Below, in pieces: positions 10,011 through 21,275 of a DNA stretch of 64,000 nucleotides (its first letter is position 1; the number at the start of each line of letters is the position of its first letter). The position numbers and the translations under genes were made by a program. This DNA is from Erinaceus europaeus (Eukaryota > Chordata > Mammalia > Eulipotyphla > Erinaceidae). The stretch is taken from positions 80,867,118-80,931,117 of the forward strand of contig NC_080172.1 in NCBI RefSeq assembly GCF_950295315.1, in the 5' to 3' direction. A model generated the notes under the pieces. That model was not told the DNA's origin. It worked only from the letters and a program-made list of their open reading frames with translations, and did no database searches.

Positions 10011-12125
10011 AGATGACCATTTAGAACAAGAGAGTGTTTATGGATAGTGAATATTGAGAGGCCTGATGCCATTGGAACTTAAGAAACTATCACGAGAATT
10101 ATAGAAATAACTTTGATAGTGGCAAAGTTTTGGATTATGAATCAACTCATTTGGTGCTTTTAATATGATCTTCTATGGCACCAACATAGATAGCCAACAT
10201 AGATTGGTGAAGTCCCAGAACATTTGAGTTGTTTGTGCTTAATAACAAAGCAAAAACTCATTATTTACTTTGTGACATGAAACCATATGGTTCTACATTT
10301 AATGGAATCAACAGCAAAACATGTATTCAAGGGATTCTGGGAGTCTTTCTTAATTGCAGATATACTGAATGGAAGCTAAAAACTTGCCAGTGCCAATCTA
10401 TGGCTTATTGTAGACAAGCCATTAGTCTTGGCTAGGTATATCACCTCCTACCTACATTAACATGCATGCAGAGTATGAACTCCTCAGCTGTGTAGCGTAT
10501 TTATCATGCAGCAAAGATATGCCTTTAAGAAAAAGTCTGGATTAGGTCACTGTCTCAGAAACAGATATGCTTTGTGGAGGCAGCTAATCATTTGAGAAAT
10601 AATGGGTTGGAGTCATAGAACCTTATTGGATTAATTAAAAGGCAGTAAGTGCCATTTCCATGTAAACTAGCAAATAACCCCCAAACAAACCTCCAAGTTA
10701 TTTTGAAAATGATTGTGATTCTAAAAGCTTGGAATAGAGAATTCTAATAGCAAAAAATTGTTTTAGTAGACATATAATTCGGTCATGTCACACAAAGATG
10801 TCCTCTGACATGCAAACTGACATGGAAAAGCAGTGTCTTACAAAATTGGAAAATGGGCTAAGTGCATTGACCATTTCAGTGAAAATTGAAAACAAAAGCA
10901 TTAAATCAAATCAAGGAAAGGCTTTCTTGTGTCTTGCTCAAAGTATGAACTAAAAACTCTGTTATAAATTAATAAATAAAGCCCTCAATAAAAGGAAGAC
11001 TACTAGTACCCACCTTTGGATTTTAAAAGAACAATTCAGTTAAGCCACTATCTTTTTGATAAGGATTATTAAAATGGTAAATTTGTGTGTTATCTATTTG
11101 ACTTGTCAGGCAATGGCTAAATTCTCTTACATCATGACTGATAAAATATAAAACTACAGACATGTAATTTTATGGGTTTGTAATTGTTGAACAATATCCC
11201 CAAAGACTGATTCAAACAGTAAGGTTAATGTAGGGGGTGATCATAGTAATGTGTCAGTAAGCACTTTCCCCTAGGTACAAAGACAGGGCACTGTCTAAAG
11301 TGTATACCGGCTACCATGGTAATAAGAGAATTTACTGATCACATTTCATCAGGGTTCATTTACCAGTACAGCTCACTGATTGGTCCACAGGGACATGAGG
11401 AAGAACTCTCCCTATTCATATACAAGTAATGTGGGTAGTATTACCAGAAGAAAATGTCTCAAGTGACAGTCAAAAAATCCAACATAACTATTTTTTAAAA
11501 CAGTACAACAAAAACTAAAAGCAAATAATTAGTGGGAAATGATGAACTGATTGTGGACAGCTTGGAAGAATTTTGAAATTCTACAGAAAGGAGAGAGACC
11601 CATGATTTTTGCTATTTCATAAAGAGAACTCCTAATTACTGAATCTAGGTCAAAGAAAAATCCACTGAGTACTTGGAAATAACTTGAGAGAGCCCATAAG
11701 AACAAATATTTTCAGCTGAAATCTTTCAGGAAATTTGAAATGTCATAACGGAAAGTAACTGGTATGGGAAAGATGAAGATGATTCCAATAACTTTTTCTG
11801 GGAAATAATTAAGGGGATGAAACATTGGAGGAAGAAACCTCAAAAGTGGTCACTTAAGAAAATATGTAAATTTTCATAAGGACTTGAGAATTAGAAGTGC
11901 ATAGACATTTTTTCCTTAGAGAAACAAAGTTACTTAGCTAGCAATAATCAAAAGGAGCTAAACTTAAAAGATATTTTCAAAGCATAGAAATAACATCCAA
12001 TTAAGTTTAATTTTAAATTATCAAGTTGAAAAACTAACCAAGTTTTATTTGTATAGATTGGATAAAGCAGCTTTTCATTTGATACTTTGTCCAAGTAGAT
12101 TTTGTACTTTGGATTACATTTTCTT
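10011..12125. other. Single-copy AT-rich DNA, no gene seen
   Basis: About 2.1 kb without recognised repeats. A 68-codon frame at 10229-10435 has no recognisable domain and no good context. Nothing here looks like an exon with splice sites on either strand. Confidence 0.5.
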
Positions 12126-13205
12126 CTTTTCCCTTTTTATTATTTATTTATTTTAATTTTATTTTGTTAGTGATTTAATAATGATTGACAAAATTGTGGG
12201 GTAAAAATGGGTACAGTCCCACACAATTGCCACCACCAGCGTTCCATATCCCATCCCCTTATTGGAAGCTTCCCTATTTATCCCTTTGGAAGTATGAACC
12301 AAAGGTCTCTAATGGGGCCCAGAAGGTGGGAGTTCTGGCTTCTGTAATTGCTTCTTCACTGGACATGGGCCTTGACAGGTTGATCCATACTTCCAGCAAG
12401 TTTCTATTTTTCCCTGGTGTGGGGTAGGGTTCTGGGGAGGTAGGGTTCCAGGACACATTGGTGAGGTTATTTGCCCAAGGAAGTCAGGTTGGCATCATGG
12501 CAGCATCTGCAGCTTGGTGGCTGAAAAGCATTGAAGTATAAAGCAGAACAAATTGTTTAATAATCAGGAACATAAGGGTAAGAGTATAGCAGATGAGATT
12601 TGGGGCCTTCATTACAGAAGAAGCTAGGAAGTCTATTTTTGTTAGATTTTGATGGGCCCATGAGTTTATTGATTTTTCCTGGGCCTGATAGCTAACATGC
12701 AAGTATGCTAAAAATAGTCTGAGTATATGACCAGAAAGCTGGATGAGGGCAGAAAGTAGCTCCTAAATATGGGAAAAGTATATAAATACCATTTAAATCC
12801 CATTGATCTGACCGAGGGCCCATGTCTATTCATATTTAGCACAGGAGCCTGTGTAACCTCTGCATCACTGTTCATCTGAGCTCACATTCCTTGGTCATAG
12901 TAACATTCTAGGCTGTACTCATTTCAAGACATCCTTAAGTGGCAGTGTATGTTGACCCAGCCTCCTTTCAGAGAGTGGGGTAATTTCTACCACTATTACT
13001 CTACATTGAGGGCAAGGTCATTTGGATCCCACAAGAGGGTTCATGATGTGGTTCCTGATGGACATGACCAGTGATGATGGAGTGAGGGATCTGTTAGAGG
13101 TATAGGCCCACCATATCTATGTGGGAATCCCAGGTTTCCCTGACTAGGGCCTCGTATAATGGGGTGACTTCGTAGCGTGCCATCATTAAATTGCATCAGT
13201 CTCTA

Positions 13206-14085
13206 GTGAGGGAATCTTAGCATCTCCAAGTAAACAACCTCCAAAGGGAGGTTGGGTCAACATACTCTGCCACTTGAAGACTGGTCCTTAAATGAGTGCA
13301 GCTTAGAATGTTCCTATCTATGACCATGGAATATGGGCTTAGACCATAGGGATGCAGAGGTTACACAGGCTCCTGTGCTAAATACAAATAGACATGGGCC
13401 CTTGGTCAGATGATGGGGTTTACAGTTAATGGTATTTATATAATTTTCCCATATTTGGGAATTACTCTCTGCCCTCATCCACCTTTCTAGTCCTATTCTA
13501 TCTCTGACACATTCTTCCTAGATAGTACTTTTAGCCTACCAGCATGCTATCTGTGGGGCTCAGACAAAAATTAGTAAAGTTATGGGCCCCTTAGAATATA
13601 TACATAAAATAGACTTCCTGGCTTCTTCCTACATGGAGACCCTGAATCTCTTCTGTGATATTCTTACCTTGAGGCTCCTGATTATTAAACAGATAGCTCT
13701 GCTTTATATCTTAATGCTTTTCAACCACCAAGGGGCAGATGCTACCATGATGCCAACCTGATATCCTTGGGAAGACAACCACATCATTCTGTCCTGGAAT
13801 TCTACATCTCCAGAGTCTTACCCTACTAGGGAAAGTTAGAAAGAAGCTGAAAGTATGGACTAAGCTGTCAATGTTTATGTCCAGTGAAGAATAAATTACA
13901 GAAGCCATACCTTTCACCTTCTGCAAAGATAAAGATCTTTGGTCCACATTCCCAGAAGGATAAAGAATAGGGGACCTTCCATTAGAGGGGAGGGGATATG
14001 GAACTCTGGTGGTGGGAATTGTACTCCTCTTATCACACAGTCTTGTCAATCATTATGAAATCACTAATAAAATAAAAAATATATA
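13206..14085 (+). mobile_element. L1 3' UTR inserted in opposite orientation
   Basis: This block is the reverse complement of sequence found at 12180-13080. In sense it contains GGTGGTGGGAATTGTACTCC near its end and finishes with AATAAAATAAAAAATATATA. It interrupts the host L1 exactly where the 3' UTR would continue. The flanks ATTGCATCAGTCTCT (left) and AGTGTGCTGGTCTCT (right) look like a decayed target-site duplication. Together with 12180-13080 it forms two arms of about 870 bp that could fold back. Confidence 0.75.
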
Positions 14086-14904
14086 AAGTGTGCTGGTCTC
14101 TTGCCCTTATCCAGCTTTTGTAGTCCTTACTTTATCTGACAGGGCTAGGTTTAGAGTGACTGAAGGAAGTGAAATAGGAAGTAGGTGAGGAGGGTATCTA
14201 GGTCTAAGTAGAAACTATTTGATTAAGTACTTTATGGTGTCTTTTTTAGGTTTTTTTTTTTTTTTACTTGTTTACTGCATTTATTGAGTCACTGCAAAGA
14301 ATTTCACACTTTTATTTTAAGGTACATATTTTCTGCTAATTTATGGATACATGTGCACATGTGCTCTCTGTCATGGACCCTGGTCTGTATCTAGGTTCTG
14401 TAGCTTTGCTAGGAAGCAAGCCACCAAAATGGAACTAAGGAGTCCTATGAGCTAGGAAAACTCTCACTAGAGTCATGGAGCTGAAAGGGTTGATATTCCA
14501 TGCCTAGCGTCTCTGGACACAGTCTGAAGTGAAACATGTAGAGGTAATAATAGTTGCACTGATTTGGTTAAAATAATCAGATGCAGTATCAAATGGTATA
14601 GATCAAGAGAAACATGAAGGAGAATGAGCAAAGCCCCAGAGGTTACAGGATTGGGAGACATACAGGTATTATAAAGAGTGAGGAACATTCCTTGATGTCT
14701 TAGAGTTTATGAATGCAATAGATAATTACTGTTATAACCAAGTTATTTGCGAATTTGGTTTACTTTGAAAATCCCATGGTTAAGATTTATTGTACCATAC
14801 AAGATCTTACCATGATTTATATCATTTAATGTTATTTACAAATAACTAAACCTTATATACTGACAAGAGCAGTTGCTTCTGGTCTCCCTGGCCTAAGATT
14901 ATAG

Positions 14905-14912
14905 GTGAATTA

Positions 14913-14938
<26 letters not shown>
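14905..14938. repeat. (TA)n microsatellite
   Basis: About 14 TA units at the 3' boundary of the adjacent minus-strand SINE. It probably grew from its A/T-rich tail or target. Confidence 0.9.
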
Positions 14939-14943
<5 letters not shown>

Positions 14944-15280
14944 CTCCAGGGTTATTGCTGGGGCTCAGTGCCTGCACCATGAATCCACTGCTCCTGGAGG
15001 CCTTTTTTCCCTCTGTTGCCCTTGTTGTCACCTTGTTATGGTTGTTATTGTTGTTGCCGATGTTGTTCATTGTTGGATAGGACAGAGAGAAATGGAGAGA
15101 GGATGGGAAGACAGAGAGGGGGAGAGAAAGATAGACACCTGCAGACCTGCTCCACTGCCCGTGAAGTGACTCCCTTGCAGGTGGGGAGCCAAGGGCTCAA
15201 ACCTGGATCCTTACTCCAGTCCTTGCACTTTGTGCCATGTCCGCTGAACCCGCTGTGCTACCGCCTGACCCCCGATTTAA
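14938..15280 (-). mobile_element. SINE type A, long form
   Basis: Complete in antisense: 3' module first (CCTCCAGGGTTATTGCTGGG, CACTGCTCCTGGAGGCC), then the GTTGTTATTG linker, GGATAGGACAGAGAGAAATG, CACCTGCAGACCTGC and GTGGGGAGCC, ending in the antisense head (CGCTGTGCTACCGCCTGACC). It is inserted in the minus-strand L1 at 12130-16540. Confidence 0.92.
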
Positions 15281-15940
15281 TATTTTTAAAAAAGTTAATT
15301 AATTAAAATACATTAACAATTTAAGCCCAGTGTTAAAATTCAATCAATGTTCAGGACATTCAATCTATTTCCCCCTCTCATATTGATTAAATAGTGATTT
15401 ATAAGACTCTAAGTTAATATAAGTAAGTAAATATTAATACCATTCTCACCACCCAGGGTCTGGGTCCCTACTCCTACCCCCCTATAGTGGAGCTTAAAAA
15501 TCTACCCTATCCCCACCTCTCAGAGTTTTTTACCTTGGTACAATAATCCAAACTCAGTCAAATTCTCCTTTATATTTCCGTTTCTGTTCTTTCTCAACTT
15601 CTGTTTATGAGTGGAATCATCCCATACTCATCTTTCTCTTTCTGACTTCTCTCACTTAACACAATTCCTTCTAGCTCCATCTAGGATGGGTCAGAGAAGG
15701 TGGGTGGGTTCATTGTTTTTAATAGCTGAGTAGTATTCCATTGTGTATATATACTACAACTTTCTCATCCACTCATTTATTTTTGGGCTTGGGTTATTTC
15801 TAGGTTTTGGCTATTTTGAGTTATGCTGCTATGATCATAGGTATACACATATCTTTTTGGATGGGTGTGTTTGACCCCTTAGGGTATAGCCCCAGTAGAG
15901 GAATTACTGTGTCATAAGAAAGGTCCATTTCTGGCCTTGT

Positions 15941-16191
15941 AAAGACTTCTCTCCACAGGGGCCAGGTGGTGGTACACCTGGTTGAGTGCACATGTTACAG
16001 TGCACAAAGACCCAGGTTCGAGCCCCTAGTCCCCACCTGCAGGGGGAAAGCTTCAGAAGTGGTGAGGCAGGGCTGCAGGTGTCTCTCTGTCTCTTTCCCT
16101 CTCTATTATCCTCTTCCCTCTCAATTTCTGGCTATTTCTAACCTATAAATAAATAAAGATAATAAAAAATTTAAAAAAGACTTCTCTACAC
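15941..16191 (+). mobile_element. SINE type B with about 16-bp TSD
   Basis: Flanked by AAAGACTTCTCTCCAC (15941-15956) and AAAGACTTCTCTACAC (16176-16191). Head GGGCCAGGTGGTGGTACACC and TGGTTGAGTGCACATG, intact B box GGTTCGAGCCC, body CCACCTGCAGGGGGAAAGC, CT-rich segment, then AATAAATAAAGATAATAAA tail. It splits the ORF2 region of the L1 at 12130-16540. A good reference copy for type B. Confidence 0.93.
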
Positions 16192-16540
16192 TGAAATTGG
16201 ACCAATTTACATTCCCACCAACCATGCAAGGGGGCGGCTGTTCCCCTACAATCTCTCCAGCAATTGCTGTCACTGTTGTTTCTGAGGTATGACCTCATAA
16301 GGATGAGCTTGTATCCTCATTGGTGTCTGTATTTGCATTTCTCTGACAATCAGTGACTTTTTCATATATCTGTTGGTATTTTGGATTTCTTCTTTGTTGA
16401 ATAAATCTGTTCATATCCTCATTATTGTTGAACATTTTTAAAAATTTTCTTTTTAATTCATTTTCCAGGAATATATGAAGGGTTTCATGCGTGCATGATA
16501 CTCTAAATGACTTATTCAGTCCTTTGCTTTGTTTTTTCTC

Positions 16541-16805
16541 TTCAGGGTTATTGCTGGGGTTTGGTGCCAGCACTATAAATCCACTGCTCATGATGCCATT
16601 CCCCTCCCCCATTATTTTTTGATAGAGCAGAGAGAAATTGAGAGGGTAGTGAGAGTCCGAGAGGGAAAGAGGAAGACAAGAACTCTCAGATCTGCTTCAC
16701 CAATCATGAAGCATCCCTTAAGCAAGTTGGCATCAGGGGCTCAAACTTGGGTCCTGTGTGAGTCCTTGTACTTGGTCAATGTGCCACCACCCCGCCCCCC
16801 ATCCA
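16541..16805 (-). mobile_element. SINE with type A 3' module
   Basis: Antisense 3' module (GGGTTATTGCTGGGGTTTGG, CCACTGCTCATGATGCC), then GAGCAGAGAGAAATTGAGAG, CTCAGATCTGCTTCACC and, at the far end, TCCTTGTACTTGGTCAATG and the head GTGCCACCACCCCGCCC. The AAC linker is absent, and the body with AAATTGAGAG is closer to type B. It may be an older hybrid of type B body plus type A 3' module, as at 47993. Confidence 0.75.
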
Positions 16806-16854
16806 GTCCTAATTTTTAAAAAAGCTCTATACCTTCAGATAGAGGAAAGTAGAG

Positions 16855-17035
16855 AAGGTGGGATGAGAGGAGGGAGGGAGAGAAGAAACACAACAAAACG
16901 CACTATTCTTTCATCCATGGAGTTCCCTTTGGTTCTGTTTGTAGTGCTCCCATGTGATGCAGAGGATCTAACCCAAGGCTTCATGTGCATTGAGGCATGT
17001 GTTCTATTCACTAAAATGTCTCTCAGTTCCTTTCT
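16855..17035 (-). mobile_element. Probable degraded SINE
   Basis: The GAGGGAGGGAGAGAAGAAAC tract followed by GATGCAGAGGATCTAACCCA and ATTGAGGCATGTGTTCTATT, CACTAAAATGTCTCTC resembles an antisense SINE: CT-rich part, B box and head. Divergence is high and the assignment to a group is unclear. Confidence 0.4.
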
Positions 17036-17282
17036 GACATTCTGGTCCTTCTAGAGGAGCACTATTTTGGGAGAATATATAATCTGTAGTTGGGCATCTT
17101 AAATAAATGAATAAGTGAGAGTGTTCGTTCATAGTTTAAGAGCTGGAGTACCCCAGAGGAGCATCGAGTATGTCAGGAACTGATTGACTCTCTTGTGTTT
17201 CAGTGTATCCTCTAACCTAGAATAATACTCTCTGGAAAATACATTCCAGTGCGCAATAAATTCAATAAATGTTAGATTTCAG

Positions 17283-17283
17283 T

Positions 17284-17365
<82 letters not shown>

Positions 17366-17366
17366 A
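17283..17366. repeat. Compound (TG)n(GA)n microsatellite
   Basis: About 17 TG units run directly into about 25 GA units with one AA interruption. One strand is purine-rich over the second half. It is likely to vary in length between individuals. Confidence 0.97.
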
Positions 17367-17369
17367 CAG

Positions 17370-19283
17370 AATGTGCATGGAGAGAAGGGAAGATATTTTA
17401 GTCTGATTTAAAGATATGTAGGAGAGAGTAATTAGCATCATTTTATGCCTATATACCAGCTATGTTATATGATATTTGTTTTACATAATAATCCTAAAAA
17501 TTCTTGACAGACATTTCCAGGGGATACCACATCTCAGATTAAAAATTATCCAAAGTCACATAGTTATTGAGTAATTAATGGTGTTATGATTTTACCTGTA
17601 TATTTTGGGTTCCAAAGAGATGTAATTTTACCACTATAGAAAATTATTTGATTTCTAAAAAGCATCATATTTCATCATAACTCATCTAACTTTGTCTCTA
17701 AAAATTATTACATTCTATTGTGTTGGAAGAGATCACAGAGATAGACTCCTTCAGCTCCTTGCTCTAAATGAACATTTGCAACCATAAATACAGCAAGAAT
17801 GGGGCTACATAAATATGTTCCACCTCATGCATAACCCCCAACAAGCTATTGACTATTTATCAAATTCTGTATTTCACACAAAATGATAAGTTCTATCTAT
17901 GAAATAAGGAAGATTGAATGTCTTATTTATATCATATCACTGGATCTTCATGCATAATGCATTTCACTAAATATTGAATAAGTGAATGGATGAAGCCAGA
18001 ACTTGAATTATGGCTTTCTAAGTTGAAATGTTTAAAAGATGCTTTGTGAAAATTTATCAATGATATTTTGTATTACAAGTGAGTACATTAGATAATCACC
18101 ATGGCACCTAACAGTTTCAGTACTAGCATCTATAAACTTAAATCAGCTAGGGAGTTCCCGTTATCTCTCCTCCTGTATCCTGTGTAGATTTCTGTTTTAA
18201 CATTTTCCAGATTGCACTGAATAAATCATCTTCATTTCTGTCATTTCCATTAGATTAGAATTATGTGAGAGTTTGGGTAGCTTTCTTATAGTAATTTCTA
18301 GCACTCACTTGGTGCTTTATATTCTACAGAGAATCTTCATTCACCTGACATGTAACATTCAGGTAGGATTCTCAAATGTGTTTTAGATATCTGCTTTATT
18401 TCTTTTCATGGCAGGCACTTCTTGTTAAGAACTTTTTGGAGGGAAAGTGTTTATTGAATTGATTGACTTTCCAACTTCATTTTTGTTTGAATAGAGTTAA
18501 GTAGAAAGCGGTATCAGGCAATAAAAAGATACCTGTGATCTCTTTGGACTTTCTGACACAAGACTTTTAGAAGTCAATTTTTTAAAATTTAATGTGAATT
18601 TTACATTTATAGAAAGTTCTAGTACTCAGAATTAGCTTCATTAGGCAGTTTGACTTTACCAGAGATGGCAGGAGATCAGGAAAGACTCAGGAATGGGCAC
18701 AGAAAGACATAGTGTGCGTAGACAAATTTTCCTTTAAATAAAATCTGAGTCAGATTTTAGAATGAAATTCTGCAGTGCTGTCAAACTGTTTGAAACTGGA
18801 GTTGGCAGTTGTCCTTTCAAACTGTTATTTCAGAGCACATGTCCCAGAAGGGACAGCTAAGAATGTTTGTCATATTTGAACTCTTTCCAGAGCCATTCAG
18901 CAGGATACTGGCAGTCCACTTTCGATGTTAATTATTTCTGCCCTGATTGCCTGGCAACACATAACATAGAAGTATTATACTTTGCTATTTGTGAATGCTT
19001 CCAGCTGAATGCAGGAAGAAAATGGAACACAAAGTCAGCTGGAGATTCAACTTAATAAGTTAGGTGTTTTTTGATTGAAAGTTTGTTATGGATGAAGTGG
19101 TTTGTAATCCCATGATTGTATGTCTTAACCCCAATTTCAGGGAGTTTGGGGGTGCCACAATAGATCTTGGTGGAAAGGAAACAGTGATAAATCTTAATAG
19201 CTGTTAACCTAGAATATGTGAACATGAATCGTCTCCATAGACAATGTAAATTTGCTGTAAGCTTAGTCCTTCACAGATCTATC
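17370..19283. other. Single-copy DNA, no gene seen
   Basis: About 1.9 kb free of recognised repeats. The interval 18560-19060 stands out for complexity and is listed as a candidate regulatory element. A 62-codon frame at 18867-19055 lies in it but has no recognisable domain. Confidence 0.5.
18560..19060. promoter_or_regulatory. Candidate conserved element with X-box-like palindrome
   Basis: High-complexity, repeat-free sequence with balanced composition compared with its AT-rich surroundings. At 18946-18958 ATTGCC and GGCAAC are separated by one base, a near-palindrome like RFX X-box half-sites. I infer possible enhancer function. No conservation data could be consulted, so this may be neutral. 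The overlapping 62-codon frame could in principle be an exon, but no clear splice sites bound it. Confidence 0.25.
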
Positions 19284-19366
19284 ATTTTCTTTTTTCTTTT
19301 TTCTTTTCTCTTCTTTTCTTTCTCTCTTTCTTTTTCTTTCTTTCTTTCTTTCTTTCTTTTTTTTTT
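19284..19366. repeat. Pyrimidine-rich (TTTC)n tract
   Basis: About 80 bases almost entirely T and C on the plus strand, with several TTTC units followed by a T run. It could be the mutated A tail of a minus-strand retroelement, but no element body is visible beside it. Confidence 0.85.
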
Positions 19367-19468
19367 GTAAGTGGAAATCTAGAATCTAGAAATTTAAGTA
19401 CTGATATTGTGTATTCAGTGAGTCTTCATTGACCTAAATTACAACAAATTCAAGTAAGATTCTTAAAA

Positions 19469-20063
19469 GTCTTAAGAAGTAATTGCTGGAAAAAGGACCA
19501 GAAAGCTGGATCTTGGAAGAGCGTAGCTTCCAAATATGAGAAAGGTGTATAAATATTGTTGACTGTAAACTACATCGATTTGATCTAATCTGGGGCCCAT
19601 ATTCAGCGTAGGAGCCTATGTAACCTCTGCATCCCTGTAGATCCGACCTCATTTTGTGTGGTCATCAGTAGGAACATTCCAAGCTGCCCCAATACTAGGA
19701 CCCATATTCCTCAGGTGTAGCACAGAGTATGTTGTCCAGCCTCCCTTCAGAGGATGGAACACACTTTGTTGTTGACCCAAGTTAGGGCAAGGTTCTATGG
19801 GGGTCCACAAAGGGGTCTGTTTTGTTGTTCCGGATATAGATGACCAGTAACAATGGAGAAAGGGATTTATTTGAGGTCTAGGCTTATCATATCTGTTTGG
19901 GAATCTCTGGACCCCGGACTAGGGCCCCAGCTGATGGAGTGGCCTGATAGTGACTAAAGTTCTGGTGGTGGGAATTATGTGGAGTTGTAACCCTCTCATC
20001 CTATGATTTTGTCAGTGTTTCCTTTTTATATATATAAAAATTTTTTTAAATGTCTTAAGAAGT
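19469..20063. mobile_element. L1 insertion with inverted 5' part (twin priming)
   Basis: The unit is flanked by a perfect 12-bp repeat, GTCTTAAGAAGT, at 19469-19480 and 20052-20063. The first part (19481 to about 19961) is L1 3' UTR in antisense, parallel to 1465-1915. The second part (about 19962-20051) is the terminal 3' UTR in sense (TTCTGGTGGTGGGAATTATG) with a TA/A-rich tail. Antisense 5' piece plus sense 3' piece inside one TSD is the classic product of twin priming during L1 integration. Confidence 0.85.
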
Positions 20064-20224
20064 TAAGAATCAAGTCTGATGGACAAAGTTGTCATTGCTG
20101 CAGTAATAAAACAATAGTGAAAATTGTTGTAAAGTGGAAAGTGACTAGGGTTATGATTAGTGACAGAGCTACAATAAAGAACTCAATATATTATGAGAAA
20201 GCTCCTGTTGTTCCATTAAAACCT

Positions 20225-20367
20225 GCTATGTACCCCACCTGCAGGGAGGAAAGCTTCACAAGTGGTGAAGCAGGTCTGTAGGTGTCTCTTTTCCTCTCTA
20301 TGTTCTCCTCCCTTCTCAATTTCTCCCTGTCTCTATCCAATAATAAATAAAGGCAAATGTTATAAAA
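20225..20367 (+). mobile_element. SINE type B, 5' truncated
   Basis: It starts near CCCCACCTGCAGGGAGGAAA and continues with GCTTCACAAGTGGTGAAGC, AGGTCTGTAGGTGTCTC, a CT-rich segment and TATCCAATAATAAATAAAGG. The tRNA-like head with both promoter boxes is missing. Confidence 0.8.
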
Positions 20368-20885
20368 ACTGCTAGAACTGAAAGTAATACATGTGTACTC
20401 ATAACATTGAAAAACAATGATGTATTTTTGAGTTTCATTACTTCAATAACTAAAAGAAAATTCTCTAAAACTTCTTTTTACTGTGTCCATGAAAGCCACT
20501 TGTGAGTGACAACTTCAAAGATGAACATTTTGTTCAGTGTTGCTAGGTAACATAAATGATCTAGTGGAAACAAATCCCAAAGAATAATTTTAAAATGCAG
20601 TCATTAATATATTTAAAGATCCACCCCTTCTTTCTATCTAAATATGCTTTTTAATTGATAAATAAGTACTGAATTGTAAGTGCAAATTTACCAACTTTCA
20701 ACAGATTCTATATGAAGATTGAGAACAATTTGAAAAATATTTCCATAATATTTATTGGAACTTCTAACATTTATTTAGATTATTATAACTTTCTCAGCTA
20801 AATTAGGTTTAAACAAGCCAATAAAAACACAAGCATATTCTTGCAGTAGATACATAAAAGCCCTTGAAGTATCACAATCAGGAAT
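20368..20885. other. Single-copy AT-rich DNA, nothing recognised
   Basis: About 500 bp between two type B SINEs, without repeats or frames of note. Confidence 0.5.
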
Positions 20886-20889
20886 GAGG

Positions 20890-21105
20890 ACTGGGGATGG
20901 GTGGTGGCGCACCTGGTTGAGCACACATGCTACAATGTGCAAGGACACAGGTTTGAGCTCCTGGTCCTATCCTGCAAGGGGAAAGCTTTACAAGTGGTGA
21001 AACAATGCTTCTGGTGTTTCTCTACCTGTCTCCTTCCCTCTCAATTTCTTGCTGTGTCTATCTAATAAATAATAAAAATTTAAAAAGTAATTGATTAAAA
21101 AAAAA
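20890..21105 (+). mobile_element. SINE type B
   Basis: Head GGTGGTGGCGCACCTGGTTG, B box drifted to GGTTTGAGCTC, body CTGCAAGGGGAAAGCTTTAC, CT-rich segment and a TCTAATAAATAATAAA tail. AGGAATGAGGAC before and AGGAATAAGGAC after it are the probable target-site duplication with one mismatch. Confidence 0.88.
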
Positions 21106-21167
21106 GGAATAAGGACCAAAATACAGAGTCAGGAGGCATCTCCTTCAGACCTTTTGCCATTGCCACT

Positions 21168-21216
21168 AGGCCTGTTTCCTTCCTTCCTCCCTTCCTTCCT
21201 TCCTTCCTTCCTTCCT

Positions 21217-21275
<59 letters not shown>
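21168..21275. repeat. (TTCC)n(TTTC)n microsatellite
   Basis: A run of TTCC units passes into about 19 TTTC units. It abuts the 3' end of the minus-strand L1 at 21276, so it most likely grew from that element's A tail (GAAA/GGAA in L1 sense). The Phe/Leu/Ser-rich frame it encodes is not a gene. Confidence 0.95.

Larger units (their letters stand above)
12130..16540 (-). mobile_element. L1, 5' truncated, with three nested insertions
   Basis: The low-coordinate end is the long-form L1 3' UTR (12130-13205, resumed at 14086-14930). The ORF2 C-terminal region follows in antisense at about 15600-16500 (TAGTATTCCATTGTGTATAT near 15730, CATTCCCACCA near 16211). Three elements interrupt it: an opposite-orientation L1 tail (13206-14085), a type A SINE (14938-15280) and a type B SINE (15957-16175). 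ORF2 is decayed with many stops. The end near 16540 coincides with another SINE. Confidence 0.75.

Noticed and set aside
17283..17366. Possible Z-DNA or regulatory TG/GA element
   Set aside because: An ordinary compound microsatellite. No evidence of function beyond composition.
18867..19055. 62-codon frame as a possible exon
   Set aside because: No known domain, and no convincing splice sites or polyadenylation context. The DNA is better treated as possible non-coding conserved sequence.
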